From Rossellomorea aquimaris (lineage in GTDB: Bacteria; Bacillota; Bacilli; Bacillales; Bacillaceae_B), in NCBI RefSeq assembly GCF_035590735.1, contig NZ_CP141595.1, forward strand, positions 3,071,001 through 3,135,000: 64,000 nucleotides of DNA, in the 5' to 3' direction. The notes under the pieces were generated by a model. That model was not told the origin of the DNA. It ran no database searches and worked only from the letters and a program-made list of their open reading frames with translations. The translations under genes were made by a program, and so were the position numbers. Numbering within the stretch: the first letter of the stretch is position 1; each line of letters opens with the position of its first letter. Below, piece after piece: positions 37,022-46,250 of this stretch.

Positions 37022-39375
37022 GCTTTTACTTCCTCCTCAATTGTAACAGACTCTTCTATCCTTTCATTAAACCAAGTCTTCAACTCTTGATAGGAAGAAT
37101 ATAACAATTCGTTTTCAAGCTCGTATTGTTGTTGTTTCTTCTGATATGTTAGAGATTCAGAAAGATCTTTCTTGGTTTTCTCAGGATTGAGAGAAATAAA
37201 TCCATTCACTATTGTAACAAACTTCAAATCAAAAAACACCTGTGACATGAAATCTATTGTTTCTTTTGACCAGCCTTTGTATTTCGCCAGGTCATCACCA
37301 TGTTTATTTAAATCAAACGACCCACGCTTTGTTAAAAATCCATAGTACCACTTGAAATGCTCACGTGTTGGCATTGTACTGAAAAAATGATCTTCGTCCT
37401 GGAAGAAATGGGCATAGATCCGGTGAGGCTGCCCTTTCTTCAAGAGCTCTTCAAGTATTGGTTTGGAAGTGGGCAGATCCAGAAGCACGAGGCTTGCCTT
37501 GTCGGTTACAAGTCCTTCAAGTGAAGAACCATCCTCAAGTAGCATCACTTCATCTTTTTCCATACTCAGCTTTTCTAAAGTAGCCGGATTAAAACAAATG
37601 ATTATTTTATTTTCATCAGGGATAAGCCCATTCCATTTATGGACTTGTTTAATCCCGCGAACATCAAATAATTGCCAATGCTCGATTTTCACATCTTGTA
37701 AAAACACCTGAGGCTTCTTACGATTATTCCATTCATTAATCGATAATTCACCTATAACAGAGGCATTCGAGAATGGGGTCATATGATCGGCCAGTTCTCC
37801 CAATCCAAAACCGACACCGTCCACTTGTACCCCTTTATCTTCTAAGACCAGCTTCAAATGATTTTGTGCAGATCCGATTTTTTTATAGTGTCCGATGCTT
37901 ACATTATCTATGACCCACTTAGGTTTTGGATTATGCATCCCAAAAGGTGCCAGAAGCTGAAGCTTTTCAATCGACTCTACGGAGATTTCGTCCACTGTAA
38001 CAGAAGCATCAAGCTGCGTGACCGGTATAAAGTCCTCTTCCGTTAATTCAGTCGAAGCCAACTCATTTAATCGTTTTCTGAATTGGACTACATCGTCTAG
38101 CTGTAAAGTCATACCAGCAGCCATGGGATGTCCTCCGAAATGCGGAAGGATATCACGGCAGGTTGATAAATTCTTGAACAAATCAAACCCTGCGATACTT
38201 CTTGCCGATCCCTTTGCGGTTCCTTTTTCAGAGTCAAAGCTGAGCACGATCGTCGGACGGTAAAACTTGTCGACTAGGCGTGAAGCTACAATCCCGACGA
38301 CTCCCGGGTTCCAGCCTTCTTTTCCAATCACAAGGACACTGTTATCGTTCAGGGGAAAATCATTCTCCACCATCTCAACCGCTTCTTCGGTCATTTGAGA
38401 CACGATCGCCTGCCTTTCTTTATTCAAGCTGTCAATTTCTTCAGCCAGGGCCTTCGCTTCCTCAGCATCTTCAGTGAGCATAAGATCGACGGCAGGGTCT
38501 GCATCCCCTAAGCGACCGACAGCGTTTATACGGGGAGCAATCATGAATCCAATGGATTCTTCCGTAATTTCTTGTTGGTGGGCGTTGGCAATCCTGCATA
38601 ATGCTTTTATTCCCAATCTGTTTGAAACCCGGAGCTGGGCAATCCCGCGCTTGGCCAGAAGGCGATTTTCACCTCTTAATGGTACTAAATCGGCGATGGT
38701 TCCAATCGCAGCAAGATCAAGCAGATGGACAGGCAGGTCACCGTAAAGGGCATGAGCCAGTTTGAATGCCACTCCTACTCCTGCCAGTTCTCCAAATGGA
38801 TAGGTGGTCCCTTCGACCTTTGGATGAATCAAGGCAAAAGCCGGAGGTAATTCCGGTCCAGGTTCATGGTGATCCGTAATGATCAAATCGATTTCCAGTT
38901 CTTTTGCCAATTTTGCTTCATTCACAGCGGATATTCCCGTATCTACGGTTATGATGAGCGTGAATTCCTCGTCCTTTGCCCAGCGAAAGGCATCTTCATT
39001 CGGGCCATATCCTTCGCTGAACCGGTTTGGGATATAGAATTCGACATCTGCTCCCAGGTCCCTTAACACTGTCATCAATACCGACGTACTGCTGACTCCA
39101 TCGGCATCATAGTCACCATAAACAAGAATCCTTTCCCCATTTTCAATGGCTTTATGGATTCTTTCCGTTGCTTTCTTCATATCTTCAAAAAGAAATGGAT
39201 CGTGAAATGAATCGCCTGTATCAAATAGAAAATTCCGGGCTTCTTCTACGTCATCCAAGTCCCGGTTGATTAATAGTTTCGCCACAAGCGAAGGTACTTT
39301 TAATTCATTTGCCAGTTCTGATATTTTATGTTGGTCTGATTCTGCCATCATCCAACGTGTTTTTGAGTTTAACAT
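37012..39375 (-). CDS. recJ: Single-stranded-DNA-specific exonuclease RecJ
   Basis: 787 aa, DHH phosphoesterase nuclease acting 5'-3' in recombination and repair. Metal motifs in order: [15 protein letters not shown] at about 80, [21 protein letters not shown] at about 165-175, [27 protein letters not shown], and the DHHA1 motif [22 protein letters not shown] near 450. The long C-terminal region (about 560-787) is the Bacillota-specific extension. GAGGGG lies about 7 nt before the ATG at 39375. Overlaps apt. Confidence 0.96.
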   Translation of the reverse strand: MLNSKTRWMMAESDQHKISELANELKVPSLVAKLLINRDLDDVEEARNFLFDTGDSFHDPFLFEDMKKATERIHKAIENGERILVYGDYDADGVSSTSVLMTVLRDLGADVEFYIPNRFSEGYGPNEDAFRWAKDEEFTLIITVDTGISAVNEAKLAKELEIDLIITDHHEPGPELPPAFALIHPKVEGTTYPFGELAGVGVAFKLAHALYGDLPVHLLDLAAIGTIADLVPLRGENRLLAKRGIAQLRVSNRLGIKALCRIANAHQQEITEESIGFMIAPRINAVGRLGDADPAVDLMLTEDAEEAKALAEEIDSLNKERQAIVSQMTEEAVEMVENDFPLNDNSVLVIGKEGWNPGVVGIVASRLVDKFYRPTIVLSFDSEKGTAKGSARSIAGFDLFKNLSTCRDILPHFGGHPMAAGMTLQLDDVVQFRKRLNELASTELTEEDFIPVTQLDASVTVDEISVESIEKLQLLAPFGMHNPKPKWVIDNVSIGHYKKIGSAQNHLKLVLEDKGVQVDGVGFGLGELADHMTPFSNASVIGELSINEWNNRKKPQVFLQDVKIEHWQLFDVRGIKQVHKWNGLIPDENKIIICFNPATLEKLSMEKDEVMLLEDGSSLEGLVTDKASLVLLDLPTSKPILEELLKKGQPHRIYAHFFQDEDHFFSTMPTREHFKWYYGFLTKRGSFDLNKHGDDLAKYKGWSKETIDFMSQVFFDLKFVTIVNGFISLNPEKTKKDLSESLTYQKKQQQYELENELLYSSYQELKTWFNERIEESVTIEEEVKAWT

Positions 39376-39495
39376 ACGTTCACCCCTCAGCCTTACTCAT
39401 TATACAAAAAGGAAGGTTTTGTTTCAATCTTAATAGAAGGGTGATGCAAAAGGACGCCTGGGAATCCGAACCCATTCCTGGATACTCATGATGGA

Positions 39496-39605
39496 AATCA
39501 AGCCGTTTTCAGTCATAATCCGGCCGAAATTGGTGATAATCCAGCCATTTTGGTTGAAAATCCGGCCGAAATCCGAAAAAATCCGGCCGTTTATCAATTT
39601 TTAAC
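39496..39605. repeat. Array of five degenerate units with exact 21-nt period
   Basis: AATC begins at 39496, 39517, 39538, 39559 and 39580; consensus AATCCGGCCGAAAT followed by about 7 variable nt. The array ends in GTTTATCAATTTT. The 321-nt gap between recJ and the lapA-like gene holds this array and a terminator; nothing else is recognised. Confidence 0.8.
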
Positions 39606-39661
39606 AAAATAGCTGGTCCCCGGATCTGCCATACCTATTCCATCAGAGTGAATCTTCTTTA

Positions 39662-39699
39662 TAAAAAACAGCCTGGTGGCAAAACCACCAAGCTGTTCA
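39662..39699 (-). terminator. Terminator of the lapA-like gene
   Basis: AACAGCTTGGTGG / CCACCAGGCTGTT (one mismatch), loop TTTTG, then TTTTTTAT on the minus strand. It touches the stop codon of the gene. Confidence 0.87.
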
Positions 39700-40032
39700 C
39701 TCCCCTGTTTCCCCTACAGAGCCGGGAGCACTCTTTTTCAAAGGGACTTTTTCTGCCTTTTTTTTATGCATATCTTCAGCTTGTTCTTTTAACAGTAAAT
39801 TTTCTTTCTCTAAAGCCTTTACTTTTCGTTGGACGACGAATAATCGAAACAGCCCAACCGACCCGATAATGATTCCCCCCATAAATACAGATCCAAGTAT
39901 GACTAAAATAAGTGGCCAATCAGCTTCACCAAAGAAATAATTGACGGTGACGGGATCTACATTGATGACAGCGAAAACGGAAACAACCAATGCAAAGAAA
40001 ATACCTAATAATAATGTCCACTGAAATTTCAT
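39697..40032 (-). CDS. LapA-domain (DUF1049) membrane protein
   Basis: 111 aa. Two membrane helices (WTLLLGIFFALVVSVFAVINV at 5-25 and WPLILVILGSVFMGGIIIGSVGLFRLFVV at 39-67) then a cytoplasmic coiled coil (KVKALEKENLLLKEQAEDMHKKKAEK). This is the lipopolysaccharide-assembly-protein-A/DUF1049 architecture; in a Gram-positive it cannot serve LPS, and its role is unknown. AAGGAGGGG is 6-7 nt before the ATG. It follows the CDF gene by 13 nt and is followed by a terminator, so the two share a transcript. Confidence 0.85.
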   Translation of the reverse strand: MKFQWTLLLGIFFALVVSVFAVINVDPVTVNYFFGEADWPLILVILGSVFMGGIIIGSVGLFRLFVVQRKVKALEKENLLLKEQAEDMHKKKAEKVPLKKSAPGSVGETGE

Positions 40033-40045
40033 TGGATTCCCCTCC

Positions 40046-40972
40046 TTATGATAAGTCTATTTGTTCATCCCTTTCTTCAGAATCCGGATTGTACGGATTA
40101 ATATGAATGAACACATCATTCACATTGGATTCTTCGAGAAGTTTCTTCTTTACCTGCTTCCCGACGCGATGACCATCCTCGACAGTCATATGTGGATCTA
40201 CGCTGATTTTCAAATCAATGATAACGTAATGCCCATGTTCCCGGGCATGGAGTTCATTGATTTCCTTCACTTCAGGTACAGAGTCCACTATTTTACGAAA
40301 GGGTACGATATCCTCCTCGTGCATGACGTGGTCCAGCGTATTATGTATGGATTCAGCTCCCAAGTGCCAGGCCATCCTGAGGACAAGGAGTGAAACAAAG
40401 ATCCCGGCTACCGGATCTGCGTATACAAGAAAGCCAATATCGAATTTCCCTCCGAGGATGGATGCGGAAATCCCGACAAGTGCGGCAATGGATGAAAAGA
40501 CATCTGAACGATGCTCATATGCATTGACGATCAAAGCATCACTCTTTATTCTTTTACCCAATCGATATTTGTATTGAAACATTGCTTCCTTCACAATAAT
40601 GGAAAAGATGACGGCATAGATAGCAATCGCTGTTGGAGGGGTTAAAGGATGAAAGAATGATTCTATGGACGATTTTCCGATCTCAATCCCGACTAAGAAC
40701 AATAAGACTGCCACAATGATTGCTGCTATGGACTCGGCCTTCCCGTGCCCATATGGATGATCCTGATCAGGAGGCTGCTTAGCTGCACGTAATCCGATAA
40801 AGACGGCGAGAGATCCTGCAACATCCGAGGCAGAGTGAACGGCATCTGCAATCAATGCCCTACTATTTCCTAATGTACCGGCACCCCACTTAATTACCGC
40901 CAGTACAATATTCCCTACAACACCAATCATTGCAGCTATTTCAGCTTTCCTAAAACGGTCTTCATGATTCAA
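40046..40972 (-). CDS. Cation diffusion facilitator (CDF) family metal transporter
   Basis: 308 aa. Six predicted membrane helices and a C-terminal cytoplasmic ferredoxin-like domain (about 215-300: VDSVPEVKEINELHAREHGHYVIIDLKISVDPHMTVEDGHRVG). Metal-site motifs HSASD (in ADAVHSASDVAGS) and YEHRSDVFSS match the HxxxD patterns of zinc/iron/manganese efflux members; which metal cannot be told. Start taken as TTG at 40972 (MNHEDRFRKAEIAA) with AGGAGG 9 nt upstream, rather than a longer reading that crosses the secDF terminator. In B. subtilis this place between secDF and recJ holds other genes. Confidence 0.9.
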   Translation of the reverse strand: MNHEDRFRKAEIAAMIGVVGNIVLAVIKWGAGTLGNSRALIADAVHSASDVAGSLAVFIGLRAAKQPPDQDHPYGHGKAESIAAIIVAVLLFLVGIEIGKSSIESFFHPLTPPTAIAIYAVIFSIIVKEAMFQYKYRLGKRIKSDALIVNAYEHRSDVFSSIAALVGISASILGGKFDIGFLVYADPVAGIFVSLLVLRMAWHLGAESIHNTLDHVMHEEDIVPFRKIVDSVPEVKEINELHAREHGHYVIIDLKISVDPHMTVEDGHRVGKQVKKKLLEESNVNDVFIHINPYNPDSEERDEQIDLS

Positions 40973-41017
40973 GCGGTTCCGCCTCCTTTCAACTATTAGT
41001 ATTGTAACCCAATACCG

Positions 41018-41063
41018 TAAAAAAACAAAAAAAGACAGGTCCGGGGAGAAGCTCTCCCCGGAC
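41018..41063 (-). terminator. Terminator of secDF
   Basis: GGTCCGGGGAG / CTCCCCGGACC, 11-bp GC-rich stem with a 4-nt loop, then TGTCTTTTTTTGTTTTTTT on the minus strand. Confidence 0.93.
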
Positions 41064-41075
41064 CCATTCATACTC

Positions 41076-43340
41076 TTATACTTGTGGTTCGTCTGACCAC
41101 GTTTTCTTTTCTTTCACGGTTTTGATCGTACCTGTTTTCTTCAGTTCTTTCTTCTTCAACACCAGCCAAACTTGAGAGGCAATGAATACAGAAGAATACG
41201 TACCTGAAATCAACCCGACCAATAAGGCAATGGAGAAGTTACGGATGGACTCACTACCAAAGATCATGAGAGCCAGAACCGTAAACACCACCGTTAATAC
41301 GGTATTCACCGAACGACCCATCGTTTGTCTGATACTTTGGTTGACGACATCTTCTATATCTTTATCCGTTTTCAGTCGACGCTTCTTATGAAGGTTTTCC
41401 CTCAGCCGGTCAAAAGTAACAATCGTATCATTTATCGAATAACCGACAATGGTTAAGACGGCTGCGATAAAAGTAAGATCTACCTCTAGTCTTGTTAAAC
41501 TGAAGAAGGCGATGATAAAGAATGCATCATGCAGGAGGGCAAGGATCGCTCCGGCTGCCATTCTCCATTCAAAGCGGAATGTCACATAGATGACGATTCC
41601 GATCGATGCGATCGCTACAGCGATCATCGCGTTTTTAGCAAGCTCTTTCCCGATAACTGGTGAAACAGTGCTGATGCTTGGTTCCGCTCCGTACAGTTCG
41701 TTAAATCGGTCCTTTAATGAGGCGATCTCATCTTTGTTTAAATCTTCCGTATAGCGAACGACGGCGATATTCCCATCGTCCCCTGAAATCACCACATCTT
41801 CAGAAGGCAAATCAAGCTCTGTTAATTCCTCTTGAATTTCTTCCGTCTTTAAGCTTTGGTCGGCAAGGATTTCCATGCGTGAACCACTCACGAAGTCGAT
41901 CCCTAAATTCAACCTGAATATAGCCAGGATGATGATTCCCGCCGTAATCAGGATAGCTGATAATCCGAAGAATTTTTTGCGTTGTGCAGCAAAATCAAAG
42001 CGGTCGAAACGAGTTGGCAGATCCAGCGTATCATAATTTTCCGCCAGGTCTTTGATTTCGTTTTTGTTCACGCCGAACCAGCCTGGTTTTTTATTAAAGA
42101 AGCGGCTGTTTACCCACAGTCCAAGTAATAAACGTGAACCCCATACAGCTGTAACGAAGCTTGTCAGGATACTGACGATCAGCATCGTTGCAAATCCTTT
42201 TACAGAGCTTGTTCCATACAAGAATAGTACCGTTGCTGCAAGGATCGTTGTTACGTTAGCATCCAATATCGTCAAGAACGAAGATTTATTACCCGATTGG
42301 AAGGCTGAACGAATCGGCTTTCCAACGCGCATTTCTTCTTTGATCCGTTCATAGGTGATGATATTGGCATCGACGGCCATACCGACCCCAAGGATAAGTG
42401 CTGCAATTCCAGGGAGTGTCAGGACCCCATTCATTAAATCGAAAATCAATAGAATTAAGTAAATATAAACTGAAAGTGTAATCGTAGCAATCAGGCCCGG
42501 GAAACGGTAATACGCAATCATGAATAAGAAGATGATGGCAATCCCGATGATACCGGCAGTGACTGTTTTATCAAGAGCCTGCTGACCGAACTTTGCCCCG
42601 ACAGAAGTGGAATATTTTTCATCCAGCTTTACAGGGAGTGCTCCTGCATTCAATAAGGAAGCAAGATTCTGAGCACGCTCAACGGTGAAATTCCCTTCAA
42701 TGATGACTTCATCAGAGTTGATCGGCTGTCTTACAGCGGGATCCGACAGGAATTTCGGATCTTCTTTCCCTACTTCAGCTTGATAAGAATCTTTTCCTTC
42801 CTCGAAATCCAACCAGATCACCAGCTGATTTTGAGGAGCCATTGCAGATATTTCCTTTGTCAATTCATAGAATTTTTCACGATCTTTTAATTTCAAGGAA
42901 ACGATTGGATTGTTCTTGTCATCGAAGGTTTGCTTCGCAGAACCAGATGCAAGATCCGAACCATCCAACCGGACTTTATCATTTACGTCGCGGAACGACA
43001 GGTTGGCTTGAGTGGACAAGATTTCTCTTGCTTCGTTTTGATCTTCCACTCCTGCTAATTGAACACGGATCCGGTTTCCATCTTCAATTTGAATATTAGG
43101 CTCACTGACACCCAATACGTTAATACGCTTGTCCAATGCATCAGCTGTATTGGACACCGTTTCCTTCGTAATTTCCTGACCCTTTTTGATCGGTTGAACT
43201 TCGTAAAGTACCTCAAACCCACCCTGCAGGTCCAAACCTAATTTAATGTTATCGACAATATTCTTCGTTGTTCCTCCCATAGTACCTGCAAGTAATACCA
43301 CAAGTATAAAGAAGGCAATTATTCGGCCACGCTTTACCAT
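41076..43340 (-). CDS. secDF: Fused protein translocase subunit SecDF
   Basis: 754 aa, SecD and SecF in one chain as in Bacillus. Proton-driven accessory of SecYEG that pulls exported proteins. Twelve helices expected: TM1 at 8-28, the P1 periplasmic domain (about 30-260) starting NIKLGLDLQGGFEVLYEV, five helices with AALILGVGMAVDANIITYERIKEE, then SecF from about 455 (LNLGIDFVSGSRMEI, TIVGYSINDTIVTFDRLREN). The Asp and Arg of the proton path (VDANIITYERI, NDTIVTFDRL) are present. AGGAGG precedes the ATG. It has a strong promoter and its own terminator. Confidence 0.97.
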   Translation of the reverse strand: MVKRGRIIAFFILVVLLAGTMGGTTKNIVDNIKLGLDLQGGFEVLYEVQPIKKGQEITKETVSNTADALDKRINVLGVSEPNIQIEDGNRIRVQLAGVEDQNEAREILSTQANLSFRDVNDKVRLDGSDLASGSAKQTFDDKNNPIVSLKLKDREKFYELTKEISAMAPQNQLVIWLDFEEGKDSYQAEVGKEDPKFLSDPAVRQPINSDEVIIEGNFTVERAQNLASLLNAGALPVKLDEKYSTSVGAKFGQQALDKTVTAGIIGIAIIFLFMIAYYRFPGLIATITLSVYIYLILLIFDLMNGVLTLPGIAALILGVGMAVDANIITYERIKEEMRVGKPIRSAFQSGNKSSFLTILDANVTTILAATVLFLYGTSSVKGFATMLIVSILTSFVTAVWGSRLLLGLWVNSRFFNKKPGWFGVNKNEIKDLAENYDTLDLPTRFDRFDFAAQRKKFFGLSAILITAGIIILAIFRLNLGIDFVSGSRMEILADQSLKTEEIQEELTELDLPSEDVVISGDDGNIAVVRYTEDLNKDEIASLKDRFNELYGAEPSISTVSPVIGKELAKNAMIAVAIASIGIVIYVTFRFEWRMAAGAILALLHDAFFIIAFFSLTRLEVDLTFIAAVLTIVGYSINDTIVTFDRLRENLHKKRRLKTDKDIEDVVNQSIRQTMGRSVNTVLTVVFTVLALMIFGSESIRNFSIALLVGLISGTYSSVFIASQVWLVLKKKELKKTGTIKTVKEKKTWSDEPQV

Positions 43341-43428
43341 TATGTATAGATCCTCCTTGCCGTTTTAAAAACCATACGAACTATGTGCTTCAAAAAGTAA
43401 TATAATTCCTGAAAGCTTCAATATTCTC

Positions 43429-43457
43429 ATTATCTATGAGAAAGAAAAAGGTGTCAA
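43429..43457 (-). promoter_or_regulatory. Sigma-A promoter of secDF
   Basis: TTGACA (complement of 43452-43457), 17-nt spacer, GATAAT (complement of 43429-43434). The -10 is inside a small palindrome (TTCTCAT/ATGAGAA). Confidence 0.85.
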
Positions 43458-43469
43458 TTTCTTTTCGGG

Positions 43470-43790
43470 CTATTTTCCGTGCTTATTGGGACGAAGAAGT
43501 TCGTTCAACTCATCTTCATTCACATCTGCGAACCAATTGGGAGACCTGTAGGCTTCAATCGTTTCAAAGCTCATATACTCCCCGGGTTTAACCGTTAACA
43601 CATCACTCACTAACTGAAAGAATTTCACATCCGTTTCGGGTTTCTTCCATTTCTTCTTCGTTAAATAGGACCAAAGTCGGCTAACATCTGCTTTTCCGTA
43701 GCCAAGAATTTCAAATTCTTCTACTTTGCTAATTAGTGCCGGTTCTAACGATTCATAGAAACGTTCATAAGGATGCTGATTATTCTTCAT
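43470..43790 (-). CDS. comN: Post-transcriptional competence regulator ComN (YrzD)
   Basis: 106 aa soluble protein. B. subtilis ComN acts on comE mRNA, binds its 5' leader and affects late competence; it lies between spoVB and secDF as here. Visible: YERFYESLEPALISKVEEFEILGYGKADVSRLWSYLTKKKWKK, the family's conserved core, and YRSPNWFADVNEDELNELLRP. GGGGTGAACGGGG precedes the ATG. It is divergent from spoVB with about 125 nt between the starts. Confidence 0.85.
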   Translation of the reverse strand: MKNNQHPYERFYESLEPALISKVEEFEILGYGKADVSRLWSYLTKKKWKKPETDVKFFQLVSDVLTVKPGEYMSFETIEAYRSPNWFADVNEDELNELLRPNKHGK

Positions 43791-43915
43791 TCCCCGTTCA
43801 CCCCATCTGGGCTAAATATAGCCGGAATTGTTCACTACTTGTCATGCTTTGTCCACCCTTGTGCATATACATCATTGTATACGATAATACCAATTTTGAG
43901 AAGGCAGGGAATTTT

Positions 43916-45466
43916 ATGTCAAAATTTCTTAAGGGCACTATGATCTTAATGATGGCAGCCTTTATTACTAGAATATTAGGGTTTGTAAACCGGATTGTCG
44001 TCGCAAGATTCATCGGTGAAGAAGGCGTCGGTCTTTTTATGATGGCTTTTCCGACCTTGATCCTTGTCATCACCATCACTCAACTGGGCCTTCCCGTAGC
44101 GATCTCAAAAAATGTGGCTGAAGCTGAATCCAGGGGAGATATCCGGAAGGTCAAAAAAATATTGGTGGTTTCCTTATCGATCACACTCGGTCTTTCCATC
44201 ATTTTCACCCCGGCTCTCATTCTGCTTGCCCCGTACTTGACCGAAGCTTTATTTACTGATGATCGAATCTATTATCCTTTGGTTGCCATCGCTCCGATCA
44301 TTCCGATTGTAGCGATTTCCTCTGTCATCAGAGGCTATTTCCAGGGAAGACAGAACATGAAGCCTTCTGCTTATTCCCAGGTCATTGAGCAAGTCGTCCG
44401 GATTACGTTGATTGCCGTATTAACAAAAACCTTCCTTCCATATGGTATTGAATATGCAGCCGCTGCTGCCATGGTGGCATCTGTATTAGGAGAACTCGCT
44501 TCTCTTCTCTACCTGTTTGCCAGCTTTAAAATCAAGAAAAAGTTCAAAATCAGACGAAATTTCTTCACCTCGATCCGAAATGGACGGGAGACGTTTAATG
44601 AATTGATGAGTGTGGCCCTGCCTACAACCGGGAGTAGAATGATTGGCTCGATTGCCTGGTTTTTCGAACCGATAGTCGTTGTCAACAGCTTAGCCATTGC
44701 TGGAGTGGCGGCCGGTATGGCAACGAAGCAGTATGGATCCCTCACTGGTTATGCCCTGCCGCTCTTGTTCCTTCCATCATTCATTACACTCTCATTATCT
44801 CAATCTCTAGTACCAGCCATAAGCGAAGCCAACTCTCAAAAAAACTTCACATTAATTGAGCACAGGCTACAACAGGCACTGAGATTCTGCTTGATTACGG
44901 GAGGCATATCCGTCGTCATCCTTTACGTCTATGCCAAGCCCCTCATGCAGGTGATGTACGGAAGCGAAAGTGGTGCAGGTTTCTTAATGATTATGGCCCC
45001 TTTCTTTATATTTTATTACTATCAAGGGCCCCTGCAAGCTGTTCTCCAGGCTCTGAACCTGGCAAGAGCCGCAATGATCAACAGCTTGATAGGTGCCGTG
45101 GTAAAAACCGGGGTCATCTTCATTCTTGCCTCTCAACCCGCTTTTGGCATCAATGGGGCCGCTCTCGGGATTGTAACCGGATTCATGCTCGTCACCATGC
45201 TTCATTTCATGACCATCCTTAAATATATCCCGATGACGATTTACTTAAGGGATTACTTAAAGACCGGCTTCGTCCTGATTGCGACAGGATTATGGGCACA
45301 TTATTCGTATCTACACGTATTCAGCGGTGACGGCCTCGTATTCCGCTTATTGTTTGGAGTAATATCTTCAACGATTGTATACCTTATCCTCTCCATCGGC
45401 CTTAAGCTTATCGTGAAAAACGACCTTGCGCGCATTCCATTCATCCGCCGATTTATTACGGTATAA
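43916..45466 (+). CDS. spoVB: Stage V sporulation protein B (MVF/MATE-fold lipid flippase family)
   Basis: 516 aa, polytopic (about 14 helices), polysaccharide-exporter/MurJ-like family; in B. subtilis it is needed for spore cortex formation in the mother cell, probably as a lipid-II-type flippase. Typical start MSKFLKGTMILMMAAFITRILGFVNRIVVARFIGEEGVGLF, then FQGRQNMKPSAYSQVIEQVVR and FLPSFITLSLSQSLVPAISEA. ATG at 43916 has AGGGA 5 nt upstream; a longer reading overlaps comN and is rejected. A -10 of the sigma-E kind (TATACGAT, 43879-43886) is seen but the -35 is not convincing. Confidence 0.95.
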   Translation: MSKFLKGTMILMMAAFITRILGFVNRIVVARFIGEEGVGLFMMAFPTLILVITITQLGLPVAISKNVAEAESRGDIRKVKKILVVSLSITLGLSIIFTPALILLAPYLTEALFTDDRIYYPLVAIAPIIPIVAISSVIRGYFQGRQNMKPSAYSQVIEQVVRITLIAVLTKTFLPYGIEYAAAAAMVASVLGELASLLYLFASFKIKKKFKIRRNFFTSIRNGRETFNELMSVALPTTGSRMIGSIAWFFEPIVVVNSLAIAGVAAGMATKQYGSLTGYALPLLFLPSFITLSLSQSLVPAISEANSQKNFTLIEHRLQQALRFCLITGGISVVILYVYAKPLMQVMYGSESGAGFLMIMAPFFIFYYYQGPLQAVLQALNLARAAMINSLIGAVVKTGVIFILASQPAFGINGAALGIVTGFMLVTMLHFMTILKYIPMTIYLRDYLKTGFVLIATGLWAHYSYLHVFSGDGLVFRLLFGVISSTIVYLILSIGLKLIVKNDLARIPFIRRFITV

Positions 45467-45475
45467 TCATCACAC

Positions 45476-45512
45476 ATAAAAACTCCTCAACATGTTGTTG
45501 AGGAGTTTTTAT
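45476..45512. terminator. Bidirectional terminator between spoVB and the DUF421 gene
   Basis: AAAAACTCCTCAACA and TGTTGAGGAGTTTTT form a 15-bp perfect stem with a 3-nt loop between converging genes. Confidence 0.9.
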
Positions 45513-45531
45513 GTGGACGTTAACAAATAGA

Positions 45532-46182
45532 CTACTGATTTTTTTCGTCAATATAGAATTGCCCATTCTGAAAGCTGCAGAATGAAATCTCTTGTATATT
45601 CTTAAAGCCTCTATCCCTCAATTCCTTTCGTAACCAGAAAGCCGTTTTCCCGATCATATCCAGATGAGTGGTTTGGACCTCTCCATCTAATATCAACGGC
45701 AAAGTCAAGGACTGAGAAGCTTCCTCCTCATCATTTTTCTTTAATACAGACAATTTCCCTGAAGGTTCCAAGATTGCAAATTCCACATCTGCCAGATTGA
45801 AGATATCTTTTTCTCTTAATTGCAGGAGTAAATCATCATAGTTATACCTCTGTTTTTTCATCACCTTATCATCGATTTTTCCGTTATGGATGATAACGGA
45901 TGGTTTACCGTCCAACAGTTCACGAAACGGTTTGGATCGCAGGGAAAACCATGCAAATACGATTTGTATCATCACAATGACCCCCATTGGGAGCAACGTG
46001 TGGATGATGGGGTCCTTAGGTTGTTCAATGGCCATGACAGCCATCTCGGCAATCATGATGAAGACCACTAAATCGAGTATGCTTAGTTCACCGATCTCTC
46101 TTTTTCCCATGATTCGAAAAATAAAGATGATCAAAAAGTAAAGAAAAAGAGTGCGTATAATAATTAGGAAATATTCCTCCAC
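45532..46182 (-). CDS. DUF421 membrane protein (YetF/YrbG-like)
   Basis: 216 aa. Three N-terminal membrane helices (IIIRTLFLYFLIIFIFRIMG, ILDLVVFIMIAEMAVMAI, LPMGVIVMIQIVFAWFSLRS) and a cytoplasmic part with the DUF421 motifs GKPSVIIHNGKIDDKVMKKQRYNYDDLLLQLREKDIFNLADVEFAILEPSGKLSVL. Close to B. subtilis YrbG, which also lies near spoVB. GTG start at 46182 with GAGGGGG 8 nt upstream. Function unknown. Confidence 0.87.
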   Translation of the reverse strand: MEEYFLIIIRTLFLYFLIIFIFRIMGKREIGELSILDLVVFIMIAEMAVMAIEQPKDPIIHTLLPMGVIVMIQIVFAWFSLRSKPFRELLDGKPSVIIHNGKIDDKVMKKQRYNYDDLLLQLREKDIFNLADVEFAILEPSGKLSVLKKNDEEEASQSLTLPLILDGEVQTTHLDMIGKTAFWLRKELRDRGFKNIQEISFCSFQNGQFYIDEKNQ

Positions 46183-46250
46183 TACTTTTCCCCCTCATAC
46201 ATTCGTCTTTTGTAGTATCGACAGATAGAGAAAATTAATGGGAGGAATAT

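Noticed and set aside
39496..39605. Coding repeat (21 nt = 7 codons)
   Set aside because: No start codon with a ribosome-binding site in a frame crossing the array, and the related 20-nt array cannot keep frame.
43736..43915. N-terminal extension of SpoVB by 60 codons
   Set aside because: Overlaps the comN coding start and lacks SpoVB-like sequence; ATG at 43916 matches the family start.
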